From positions 1 to 42,707 of the forward strand of contig NZ_JAUJFI010000031.1 of assembly GCF_030849505.1 (NCBI RefSeq): a stretch of 42,707 nt of DNA, read 5' to 3'. The number at the start of each line of letters is the position of its first letter. Within the stretch, counting starts at the first letter, position 1. This document shows, in pieces, positions 25,316 to 32,662 of this stretch. The stretch is from Azospirillum isscasi. Its GTDB lineage: Bacteria; Pseudomonadota; Alphaproteobacteria; Azospirillales; Azospirillaceae. The notes beneath the pieces are model-generated. The model was not told where the DNA came from, did not search any database, and saw only the letters and a list, made by a program, of their open reading frames with translations. Made by a program: the position numbers and the translations under genes.

Positions 25316-25726
25316 ATGGCCCACACGCACGCGACGCCTGACCGCCTGCTGTCCGCCGGCCGGCGGGTGCTGGCCCGTTTCGGGTCCAGGACGCTCGACC
25401 ACGTTCCCGCCGACGAATTCATCAACTGGGTGGCTCTGTGGGACGAACTGCGCGGCGATTTCGCCACGCAGGCGCTGCCCCACGTGCCGGCCTTCGACGA
25501 CCTGCCCCCGGCGGCGCGGGAGGCGGCGCGGGCTTACATCCGCCAGCGGTTGATCAGCGACGTGACGCTGGGCCGGTGCGAGGATCTGCACCGCGACCTC
25601 TTCGCGCGCGGCATCCGCACCGTTGGGGTGGAGGCGTACGCCGTCGCCCGCGACGCCTACGAGGACAGCGTGGAAGCCTTCGGCGCCGCCCGCTTGCGGT
25701 TGGCCGGACTGCTCATTCAGCACTGA
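25316..25726 (+). CDS. Unknown 136-residue protein following the PaaA-like gene
   Basis: I do not recognise the family. The 136-residue protein is predicted helical, with no signal peptide, membrane segment or cysteine. It has two aspartate-rich helices (DEFINWVALWDELRGDF and RDAYEDSVEAFGAARLRL) and a DLHRDL segment. The start at 25316 is chosen because GGGGGAGG lies 5 bases upstream; earlier in-frame starts would put this site inside the gene. It follows the PaaA-like gene by 85 bases on the same strand, so it may be a small structural or effector subunit taking the place of PaaB/PaaC. That is inference from position and size. Confidence 0.7.
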   Translation: MAHTHATPDRLLSAGRRVLARFGSRTLDHVPADEFINWVALWDELRGDFATQALPHVPAFDDLPPAAREAARAYIRQRLISDVTLGRCEDLHRDLFARGIRTVGVEAYAVARDAYEDSVEAFGAARLRLAGLLIQH

Positions 25727-25794
25727 GACGCACGGGTCGGGCCGCGGCGGGGTGCGGTCCGATGCCGCTTGTCTCAATTATTGCTGGTGAAATA

Positions 25795-25808
25795 ATTTCG
25801 TTTGAAAC
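25795..25808 (+). promoter_or_regulatory. Candidate MarR operator before the Liv-type importer
   Basis: ATTTCGTTTGAAAC matches GTTTCATATGAAAC (17668-17681) at 11 of 14 positions, keeping the TTTC and GAAAC half-sites. It lies in AT-rich DNA 54 bases before the binding-protein start. This links importer expression to the homogentisate regulator. Confidence 0.5.
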
Positions 25809-25862
25809 ATTATGGGTATCCAACCGCCGACGGAACAGGCGATCCAAACGGGAGAGAAACGC

Positions 25863-27044
25863 ATGGGAAAGCGCTTGCTGCACGCGGCCGCCGCCGCGGC
25901 CACGGTCATCGGGACCGTCACCTTCGGCGTGATGGCCGGCGGCGTGATAGCCGGTACGGCTGTCGCCGCCGAGCCGGTCAAGGTCGGTTCCATCCTGTCG
26001 GCGACCGGCCCGGCCTCCTTCCTGGGCGAACCGGAAAAGCGCGTGCTGGAGCTGTATGTCGATCGGATCAACAAGGCCGGCGGCGTCGATGGGCGCCCGG
26101 TGCAGCTGGTCCTCTACGACGACGGCGGTGCGGCGGACAAGGCGGCGTCCTTCACCAAGCGCCTGATCGAAAGCGACAAGGTGGACGTGATCGTCGGCGG
26201 CACCACCACCGCTGCGACCATGGCCGCCGTCCCGCTGGTGGAGCGCGGCGAAGTGCCCTTCATTTCGCTGGCCGGCGCGGTCGTGATCGTGGAGCCGGTG
26301 AAGAAATGGGTGTTCAAGACCCCGCACACCGACCGCATGGCCGCCGACAAGGTCATGGAGGACATGAAGAAGCGCAAGCTGACCAAGCTGGCGCTGGTGT
26401 CGGAGGATTCCGGCTTCGGCAAGTCCGGCCGTGACGAGGCGCTGAAGGCCGCCAAGGAGAGCGGGATCGAGGTCGTCGCCGACGAGACCTACGGCGCCAA
26501 GGACACCGACGTCACCGCGCAGCTCACCAAGATCAAGAACAACCCGAACGCCCAGGCCGTGCTGGTCTTCGGCCTCGGCCAGGGACCGGCGGTGGTGACC
26601 AAGAACTACCGCCAGCTTGGCATCAACCTGCCGCTCTACCAGTCGCACGGCGTCGCGTCGAAGGAGTACATCCGTCTCGCCGGTGGCGCCGCCGAGGGCG
26701 TGCGTCTGCCGGCGGCCGGTCTGGTCGTCGCCAGCCAGTTGCCCGACAGCGACCCGCAGAAGAAGGTCGTGACCGAGTTCACCAAGGTCTACGAGGACAA
26801 CTTCAAGTCGGAGGTCTCGACCTTCGCCGGTCACGCCTACGACGGCCTGATGATTGCGCTGGACGCGGTGAAGCGCGCGGGCGGCACCGACAAGGCCAAG
26901 CTGCGCGACGCCATCGAGCAGACCAAGGGCTATGTCGGCACCGGCGGCGTCGTGAACATGAGCGCGAAGGACCACATGGGCCTGGGCCTCGACGCCTTCC
27001 ACATGGTGGAGATCAAGCAGGGCGACTGGACGCTGGTGAAATAA
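25863..27044 (+). CDS. ABC transporter substrate-binding protein, Liv/aromatic-acid type
   Basis: The 393-residue periplasmic protein has a long alanine-rich signal peptide, with a likely cut near residue 33 (TAVAAEPVKVG). A type I binding fold follows, with VGSILSATGPASFLGE, the mid-lobe IVGGTTTAATMAAVP and FAGHAYDGLMIALDAV. Proteins of this group bind branched-chain amino acids or aromatic acids. P. putida U has a six-gene ABC system, HmgDEFGHI, for homogentisate uptake; the position here, between hmg genes and maiA, suggests the same or a related ligand. The 14-base leader CGGGAGAGAAACGC is identical to that of paaK. The start at 25863 directly follows it. Confidence 0.85.
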   Translation: MGKRLLHAAAAAATVIGTVTFGVMAGGVIAGTAVAAEPVKVGSILSATGPASFLGEPEKRVLELYVDRINKAGGVDGRPVQLVLYDDGGAADKAASFTKRLIESDKVDVIVGGTTTAATMAAVPLVERGEVPFISLAGAVVIVEPVKKWVFKTPHTDRMAADKVMEDMKKRKLTKLALVSEDSGFGKSGRDEALKAAKESGIEVVADETYGAKDTDVTAQLTKIKNNPNAQAVLVFGLGQGPAVVTKNYRQLGINLPLYQSHGVASKEYIRLAGGAAEGVRLPAAGLVVASQLPDSDPQKKVVTEFTKVYEDNFKSEVSTFAGHAYDGLMIALDAVKRAGGTDKAKLRDAIEQTKGYVGTGGVVNMSAKDHMGLGLDAFHMVEIKQGDWTLVK

Positions 27045-27053
27045 GACCGTTCT

Positions 27054-27082
27054 CCCCTCTCCCGCCCCAGGCGGGGGAGGGG
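27054..27082. repeat. C-rich intergenic hairpin inside the Liv-type operon
   Basis: CCCCTCTCCCGCC (27054-27066) pairs with GGCGGGGGAGGGG (27070-27082), with one G-U pair and a three-base loop. It lies between the binding-protein gene and the first permease gene, where such hairpins often stabilise the upstream mRNA so that the binding protein is made in excess. Confidence 0.75.
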
Positions 27083-27112
27083 ACGAAGGCGGCACGGGAG
27101 GAAACCAGAAGA

Positions 27113-27988
27113 ATGTTCGCCGAATTCCTGCAGTATCTGCTGTCGGGGCTGACGATTGGCGCGATTTACGCGCTGGCCGGGCTCGGTTTCTCGATCATTT
27201 ACAACGCAAGCCACGTTATCAACTTCGCCCAGGGCGAGTTCATCATGATCGGCGGCATGGCCGCCGCGACCCTGACCGCCTCGGGCGTGCCCCTGCCGCT
27301 CGCCATTCTGATGGGCTGCGGCGGGGCGATGCTCGTCGGCGTGCTGGTCGCCAAGTTCACGGTGGAGCGGGCGCGCAACGCCTCGGTCGTGACGCTCATC
27401 ATCATCACCATCGGCGCCTCCATCTTTCTGCGCGGCGTCGCGGAGCTGGTCTGGGGCAAGGACTTCAAGCGGCTGGAAGCCTTCTCGGGCGAGACGCCGA
27501 TCAACGTCCTGGGCGCGTCGATGCAGCCGCAGTCGCTGTGGGTCATCGGCTGCGCCGCCGTGCTGATCGTCGCCATCGGCGTCTTCTTCAACCGGACGCT
27601 GGCCGGCAAGGCGATGCTCGCCACCTCGCACAACCGGCTGGCCGCGCAGCTGGTCGGCATCAACGTGAAGCGGGTCGTGCTGATTTCCTTCGCGTTGTCG
27701 GCGGCGCTGGGCGCCATCGGCGGTTCGGTCGTGGCGCCGATCACCTTCTCCTACACGGAGATGGGCATCATGCTGGGGCTGAAGGGCTTCACGGCGGCGG
27801 TGCTGGGCGGCCTCGGCAACGGGCCGGGCGCGGTCGCGGGCGGCCTGATCGTCGGCATCGCCGAGGCGCTGGGCGCCGGATACATCTCGTCGGCCTACAA
27901 GGACGCCGTCGCCTTCGTCATCATCCTTCTGGTGCTGCTGTTCATGCCGAGCGGACTGTTCGGCAAGCGCGGCACCGAGCGCGTGTGA
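27113..27988 (+). CDS. ABC transporter permease, LivH type
   Basis: The 291-residue inner-membrane protein has eight or so hydrophobic helices and the LivH start FLQYLLSGLTIGAIYALAGLG, followed by the typical NFAQGEFIMIGG segment. GLKGFTAAVLGGLGNGPGAVAGG near the C-terminus is another family signature. It is the first membrane subunit of the importer. GGGAGG lies about 12 bases before the ATG. The second permease begins 16 bases after its stop. Confidence 0.93.
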   Translation: MFAEFLQYLLSGLTIGAIYALAGLGFSIIYNASHVINFAQGEFIMIGGMAAATLTASGVPLPLAILMGCGGAMLVGVLVAKFTVERARNASVVTLIIITIGASIFLRGVAELVWGKDFKRLEAFSGETPINVLGASMQPQSLWVIGCAAVLIVAIGVFFNRTLAGKAMLATSHNRLAAQLVGINVKRVVLISFALSAALGAIGGSVVAPITFSYTEMGIMLGLKGFTAAVLGGLGNGPGAVAGGLIVGIAEALGAGYISSAYKDAVAFVIILLVLLFMPSGLFGKRGTERV

Positions 27989-28004
27989 GGAGACGTACAC
28001 CGCC

Positions 28005-28982
28005 ATGGTCCAAATCGCCGCCACGCGCACCACCGCATCGCCGCCGATCAACACGCGGCTGCTCAGCCTTGCGGCGCTGGCCGCCGTCATCGCCACGCTG
28101 CCGCTTGCGCTGACCAACAACTTCCATCTCGACATCGCCATCCTGGCCGGCTTCAACGCCATCGTCTGCGTGGGCTTGAACCTGCTGATCGGCTATGCCG
28201 GGCAGATCAGCCTGGGGCATGCGGGCTTCTTCGGCATCGGAGCCTATGCGTCGGGCATCCTGGTCACGACCTACGGCTGGCCCCCCATCGCGGCGCTGCT
28301 GGCCGGCGCCGTGTCCGTGGGCGTCCTGTCCTTTCTGCTCGCCAAGCCGATCCTTCGGCTGAAGGGCCACTATCTGGCGATGGCGACGCTGGGCATCGGC
28401 ATCATCGTGTCCATCGTGCTGCGCACCGAGACCGGCCTGACCGGCGGGCCGGACGGCATGATGGTGGACAGCTTCAAGATCTTCGGGCTGGAACTGTACG
28501 GCGAGAAGACCTGGTACTGGGTCGTTGGCGTGGTGCTGTTCATCGCCGTGTGGCTGAGCCTGAACCTGATCGACAGCCCGGTCGGCCGCGCGCTGCGCGC
28601 GGTGCACGGGTCGGAGGTGGCCGCCGAGGTCGTCGGGGTGGACACCGCCCGTTACAAGGTCATGGCCTTCGTCGTTTCGGCGGTGTTCGCCAGCGTGGCG
28701 GGCAGCCTGTTCGCCCACTACACGGGGTTGATCACCCCGGCCAAGGCCGATTTCTTCAAGTCCATCGAGCTGGTCACCATGGTGGTGTTCGGCGGCATGG
28801 CCTCGACCTTCGGGGCGGTGATCGGCGCCGTCCTGCTGACGGTGCTGCCGCAGGCGCTGACCGTGTTCCAGGACTACTCGCAGATCGTGCTGGGGGCGAT
28901 CCTGATGTTCACCATGGTCTTCATGCCCAAGGGCCTGCTGCCCACGATCGAGGGGCTGATCGCCCAGCGGAGGCGGGCATGA
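28005..28982 (+). CDS. ABC transporter permease, LivM type
   Basis: The 325-residue membrane protein has about nine hydrophobic helices. LivM signatures include NLLIGYAGQISLGHAGFFGIGAY, GHYLAMATLGIG and GRALRAVHGSEVAAEVVGVD. It is the second channel subunit. The segment FFKSIELVTMVVFGGMAST matches the C-terminal family pattern. Its stop overlaps the ATPase start (ATGA), and no frame damage is seen. Confidence 0.93.
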   Translation: MVQIAATRTTASPPINTRLLSLAALAAVIATLPLALTNNFHLDIAILAGFNAIVCVGLNLLIGYAGQISLGHAGFFGIGAYASGILVTTYGWPPIAALLAGAVSVGVLSFLLAKPILRLKGHYLAMATLGIGIIVSIVLRTETGLTGGPDGMMVDSFKIFGLELYGEKTWYWVVGVVLFIAVWLSLNLIDSPVGRALRAVHGSEVAAEVVGVDTARYKVMAFVVSAVFASVAGSLFAHYTGLITPAKADFFKSIELVTMVVFGGMASTFGAVIGAVLLTVLPQALTVFQDYSQIVLGAILMFTMVFMPKGLLPTIEGLIAQRRRA

Positions 28983-29809
28983 CCATGCTCGCCAACGCCC
29001 CCATCCCGCACGGGGAGAACGCCGTGACTCCCGTGGCCGCACCGTCGAAGGCGCTGTTGGGCGTGGAGAATCTGAGCCGCGAGTTCGGCGGCGTGCTCGC
29101 CATCGAGAATCTGAGCTTCACCGTCTCGCAGGGCGACATCCATTCGATCATCGGGCCGAACGGGGCCGGCAAGACCACGCTGTTCAACCTGATCACCGGC
29201 GTCTACAAGCCGTCCCGCGGCACGGTGCTCTTCGACGGGGCGACGGTGTCCGGCCTTCCGCCCTACAAGCTGGCGGCGCGCGGCATGTCGCGCACGTTCC
29301 AGAATTTGCAGATTTTCTTCAACATGACGGCCATCGAGAACGTGATGGTCGGGCGGCACCTGCACCTGAACGGCAGGCTGCTGCCGTCGTTGTTCCGTCT
29401 GCCGTCGCTGGTGCGGAAGGACCGGGAGGCGAAGGAGCGCGCGGCGGAGCTGATGACGTCGGTCGGTCTGGCGAAATATGTGGACGCGCACGCCTCCTCC
29501 ATGCCCTACGGCGCGCTGAAGCGGCTGGAGATCGCCCGCGCGCTGGCGTCGGAGCCGAAGCTGCTGCTGCTGGACGAGCCCGCCGCCGGCCTGAACGCCA
29601 CGGAAAGCCGCGAGATCGACGAGGTGATCAAGACGGTCGCGGCGTCGGGCGTCACCGTCATCCTGGTCGAGCACGACATGAAGATGGTCATGGGCATTTC
29701 CGACCGGATCACCGCGCTGAATTACGGCCGCAAGCTGGCCGAGGGCACGCCCGGCGAGGTCGCCGCGAACCCCGACGTGGTCGCGGCCTATCTCGGCACC
29801 ATGGATTGA
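28979..29809 (+). CDS. ABC transporter ATPase, LivG type
   Basis: The 276-residue ATPase has Walker A GPNGAGKTT near residue 60, the family's modified signature region PYGALKRLEIARAL, Walker B LLLLDEPAAGLN and the H-loop VEHDMKMVM. The N-terminal 20 residues before ALLGVENLSREFGG are extra and lack motifs. An internal start at residue 3 (ATG) is possible. It works as a heterodimer with the next gene's product to drive the LivH/LivM-like channel. The start codon overlaps the LivM-like stop. Confidence 0.94.
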   Translation: MTMLANAPIPHGENAVTPVAAPSKALLGVENLSREFGGVLAIENLSFTVSQGDIHSIIGPNGAGKTTLFNLITGVYKPSRGTVLFDGATVSGLPPYKLAARGMSRTFQNLQIFFNMTAIENVMVGRHLHLNGRLLPSLFRLPSLVRKDREAKERAAELMTSVGLAKYVDAHASSMPYGALKRLEIARALASEPKLLLLDEPAAGLNATESREIDEVIKTVAASGVTVILVEHDMKMVMGISDRITALNYGRKLAEGTPGEVAANPDVVAAYLGTMD

Positions 29810-29821
29810 GGGGCCTGAGCC

Positions 29822-30523
29822 ATGCTTCTGGAAATCGAGGGCCTCAACGCGCATTACGGACGCATCCATGCCCTGAAGTCGGCCAGCCTGACCGTGGGCG
29901 AGGGCGAGCTGGTGGCGCTGGTCGGCGCCAACGGGGCCGGCAAGACGACGCTGCTGCGCACCCTGTCCGGCGTGCATCCGGCGACCAGCGGAACCATCAA
30001 GTTCGAGGGCCGCGACATCACCCGCATGCCCGCGCACCAGCGTGTGGCGGAAGGGCTGATCCAGGTGCCGGAGGGCCGGCAGCTTTTCGGGCCGCAGTCG
30101 GTGGAGGACAATCTCCGGCTCGGCGCCTACCGGCGCGGCGGCAACCCGGAGCGGGATCTGGAGGACCTCTACGCGATGTTCCCGGTCCTGAAGGTGAAGC
30201 GCAACCAGCCGGCGGGCACCCTGTCGGGCGGTCAGCAGCAGATGGTCGCCATCGGCCGCGCGCTGATGGCGAAGCCCCGCGTGCTGCTGCTGGACGAGCC
30301 CAGCATGGGGCTTGCCCCGCTGCTGGTCGGCGAGATCTTCAATGCGGTGGAGCGGCTGAAGGAGCAGGGCACCACCATCCTGCTGGTCGAACAGAACGCC
30401 TACGCCGCGCTGGCCATCGCCGACCGGGGTTACGTCATCGAAACCGGCGAGATCACGCTGCACGACAGCGGCGCCGCCCTGTTGGCGAACGAGCGCGTCA
30501 AGCAGGCCTATCTGGGCCTTTGA
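29822..30523 (+). CDS. ABC transporter ATPase, LivF type
   Basis: The 233-residue ATPase has Walker A GANGAGKTT, the LivF segment VPEGRQLFGPQSVEDNL, signature LSGGQQQMVAIGRALM, Walker B LLLDEPSMGLAP and H-loop substitute LLVEQNAYAAL. It is the last transporter gene of the set and starts 12 bases after the LivG-like stop. With five transporter genes in a row, all subunits of the importer are present. Confidence 0.94.
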   Translation: MLLEIEGLNAHYGRIHALKSASLTVGEGELVALVGANGAGKTTLLRTLSGVHPATSGTIKFEGRDITRMPAHQRVAEGLIQVPEGRQLFGPQSVEDNLRLGAYRRGGNPERDLEDLYAMFPVLKVKRNQPAGTLSGGQQQMVAIGRALMAKPRVLLLDEPSMGLAPLLVGEIFNAVERLKEQGTTILLVEQNAYAALAIADRGYVIETGEITLHDSGAALLANERVKQAYLGL

Positions 30524-30550
30524 AAGAAGAACGAGGAGAGGAAGCGATCC

Positions 30551-31501
30551 ATGTCGAAAGCCTTCGCGTCCACCGGCGACCTTGAGCAGAAAAAGGTCAC
30601 CTTCGCCGAACTGGCGCCCGGCGCCTACGCCTACACCGCCGAGGGCGATCCCAACACCGGCGTCATCGTCGGCGACGACGGCGTGATGGTGATCGACGCC
30701 CAGGCCACGCCGCGCATGGCCGAGGACGTCATCGCCCACATCCGCACGGTCACCGACAAGCCGATCAAATACGTGCTGCTGACCCACTATCACGCGGTGC
30801 GGGTGCTGGGGGCGAGCGGCTACAACGCCGAACAGATCATCGCCAGCCGCGACACCTACGACCTGATCGTGGAGCGCGGGCAGCAGGACTACGAGTCCGA
30901 GCTGGGCCGCTTCCCGCGCCTGTTCCAGGGCTCGGAGAGCATCCCCGGCCTGACATGGCCGACCATCGTGTTCGAGAACAAGCTGACCGTCTTCATGGGC
31001 AGGAAGCGCGTGGAGATCATGCAACTGGGCCGCGGGCACACCAAGGGCGACACGGTCGTCTGGCTGCCGGAGGACCGCGTGCTCTATTCCGGCGACCTCG
31101 TGGAGTACGGCGCCACGCCCTACACCGGAGATGCCTATCTGGAGGATTGGCCGCAGACGCTCTACCGGCTGGCGGCGCTGAACCCGGCGCGGCTGGTGCC
31201 GGGGCGCGGCGACGCTCTGATGACGCCGGAGCTGTGCGGCAAGGCCATCAACGAGACCCGCGCCTTCGTCGCGTTGATGTACCAGACGGTGAAGCAGGCG
31301 CGGAGCAAGGGTGCGTCGCTCCGGGACGCCTTCGCCGAAGCGCGCAACGCGCTGGAGCCGCAGTTTGGCGGCTGGGTGATCTTCGAGCACTGCCTGCCCT
31401 TCGACGTGTCGCGCGCCTATGACGAGGCCGGCGGCCTGCGCGATCCGAAGATCTGGACCGCCGACCGCGACCGCGAGATGTGGGAAGCCTTGCAGGGCTG
31501 A
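30551..31501 (+). CDS. Metallo-beta-lactamase-fold protein with an altered HxHxDH motif
   Basis: The 316-residue protein has the MBL layout: VIDAQATP strand, the first metal motif, GRGHTKGDTVVWLP, YSGDLVEYG and FEHCLPFD. The first motif, normally HxHxDH, reads THYHAVRVLGA here. His79 and His81 are kept, while aspartate and the third histidine are valine and arginine. The GHT histidine, the SGD aspartate and a late histidine remain. This would spare much of the first metal site but remove the usual second. It lies 27 bases after the Liv-type operon and could be the sixth gene of an HmgDEFGHI-like set. A hydrolase role on an aromatic-pathway ester or lactone is possible; no substrate can be named. 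Confidence 0.82.
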   Translation: MSKAFASTGDLEQKKVTFAELAPGAYAYTAEGDPNTGVIVGDDGVMVIDAQATPRMAEDVIAHIRTVTDKPIKYVLLTHYHAVRVLGASGYNAEQIIASRDTYDLIVERGQQDYESELGRFPRLFQGSESIPGLTWPTIVFENKLTVFMGRKRVEIMQLGRGHTKGDTVVWLPEDRVLYSGDLVEYGATPYTGDAYLEDWPQTLYRLAALNPARLVPGRGDALMTPELCGKAINETRAFVALMYQTVKQARSKGASLRDAFAEARNALEPQFGGWVIFEHCLPFDVSRAYDEAGGLRDPKIWTADRDREMWEALQG

Positions 31502-31514
31502 TCGCGCTTGACCT

Positions 31515-31542
31515 CCCCCCGCCCGGCAGGGTTGGCGAGGGG
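31515..31542. repeat. Degenerate C-rich intergenic hairpin before maiA
   Basis: CCCCCCGCC (31515-31523) pairs with GGCGAGGGG (31534-31542) with one mismatch and a 10-base spacer. It is a weaker relative of the elements at 12384, 15061 and 27054 and also lies between same-strand genes. Confidence 0.5.
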
Positions 31543-31557
31543 CCTTTGGGGATCGTC

Positions 31558-32196
31558 ATGAAACTGCACGGCTACTTCCGCTCCTCCGCCGCCTTCCGGG
31601 TGCGCATCGCGCTGAACCTGAAGGGCATCGAGGCCGAACAGGTCTTCGTCCACCTGCGCAAGGGGGAGCAGAAGGCCGCACCCTTCGTCGATCTGAACCC
31701 GCACAAGCTGGTGCCGGCGCTGGAGATGGACGGCCGGGTGCTGACCCAGTCGCTCGCCATCATCGAGTATCTCGACGAGACGCACCCCGAACCGCCGCTC
31801 CTGCCCAGGGAGCCGCTGGCGCGGGCGCGGGTGCGTTCGCTGGCGCTGGCGGTGGCCTGCGACATCCATCCGCTGAACAACCTGCGGGTCCTCCAGCGTC
31901 TGAAGGCGATGGGGCATCCGCAGGCGGAGGTGGACGACTGGTACCGGCACTGGATCGCGGTCGGGCTGGAAGGGCTGGAGGTGCAACTGGCCGGCGATCC
32001 GCAGACCGGGCGCTTCTGCCACGGCGATGCCGCCGGCCTCGCCGACATCTGTCTGGTGCCGCAGATGGCCAACGCGCGGCGCTTCGACTGCGACCTGAGC
32101 GGTTATCCGACGCTGCGGCGGATCGAGGAAGCCTGCCTCGCCATTCCGGCTTTCGCCGACGCGCTGCCGGAGCGCCAGCCGGATGCCGAGGCGTAG
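31558..32196 (+). CDS. maiA: Maleylacetoacetate isomerase MaiA (HmgC)
   Basis: The 212-residue glutathione-S-transferase-fold protein is of zeta class. The N-terminal thioredoxin-like domain has YFRSSAAFRVRIALNLKGI, which holds the active-site serines, and NPHKLVPALEMDGRVLTQSLAIIEYLDE, which binds glutathione. The C-terminal helical domain contains DIHPLNNLRVLQRL and GDAAGLADICLVPQ. It isomerises maleylacetoacetate to fumarylacetoacetate using glutathione and supplies the step missing from the hmgA-FAA hydrolase operon. The motif SSAAFRVR has alanine where eukaryotic zeta enzymes have cysteine, which is common in bacteria. The ATG at 31558 is preceded by GGGGATC. Confidence 0.92.
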   Translation: MKLHGYFRSSAAFRVRIALNLKGIEAEQVFVHLRKGEQKAAPFVDLNPHKLVPALEMDGRVLTQSLAIIEYLDETHPEPPLLPREPLARARVRSLALAVACDIHPLNNLRVLQRLKAMGHPQAEVDDWYRHWIAVGLEGLEVQLAGDPQTGRFCHGDAAGLADICLVPQMANARRFDCDLSGYPTLRRIEEACLAIPAFADALPERQPDAEA

Positions 32197-32201
32197 AAGG
32201 A

Positions 32202-32405
32202 TCAGGCCAGCACCGCCAGCAGCGCCGGAAGGGCGGCCATCGCGATGCCGGCCCCCAGCACCATCAGGTGGTTGAGCGGCGGATCGCACGCGCGGTCCTG
32301 GTCCGGTGCGTCCGCCGGAGCTTCCGGCGGCAGCGGCAGGGGCACGGCGCAGGACGGGTTGAGCGACGCGATCAGCATCCAGTGGAAATCGTCCGGGGCC
32401 TTCAT
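32202..32405 (-). CDS. Small membrane protein of unknown function
   Basis: The 67-residue protein has a proline-rich middle (PLPLPPEAPADAPD) and a C-terminal hydrophobic helix (HLMVLGAGIAMAALPALLAVLA) that would anchor it in the inner membrane. AGGAG lies about 8 bases before the ATG, which supports a real gene. It is convergent with maiA, with only five bases between, and divergent from the PepSY gene. I do not recognise a family. Confidence 0.55.
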   Translation of the reverse strand: MKAPDDFHWMLIASLNPSCAVPLPLPPEAPADAPDQDRACDPPLNHLMVLGAGIAMAALPALLAVLA

Positions 32406-32662
32406 GGCGGGTCTCCTGTCCGGGAGGGAGCATGGTCCGGACGGCTGCAGCGCCGATAATCACAGCTTGCAGCCGTGCAAATAGTCCATATTCAATATAG
32501 ATAAATAGGGTTTTAGCGTGATGTCAAGCGCACGCTTCGTGCGGGGGGCTTCGGCGGCGCGCTTCCGAACGAAAATGAGAATTCTTCGCATTTCGTCGTG
32601 AGGCGGGGGGCCCGCCCGTTCGTCTGAACAGAAGGACCGGTGGTTCCTTCTGAGAGGACGAG
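32406..32662. promoter_or_regulatory. Promoter region of the metal-acquisition operon
   Basis: This 257-base gap contains the most AT-rich stretch of the window (about 32475-32515), with the perfect palindrome ATATT-C-AATAT at 32488-32498. Zur and Fur sites in related bacteria are AT-rich palindromes, so this is a candidate metal-regulator site, but it does not clearly match either consensus. AGAGGACGAG lies just before the PepSY gene start. Confidence 0.5.
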
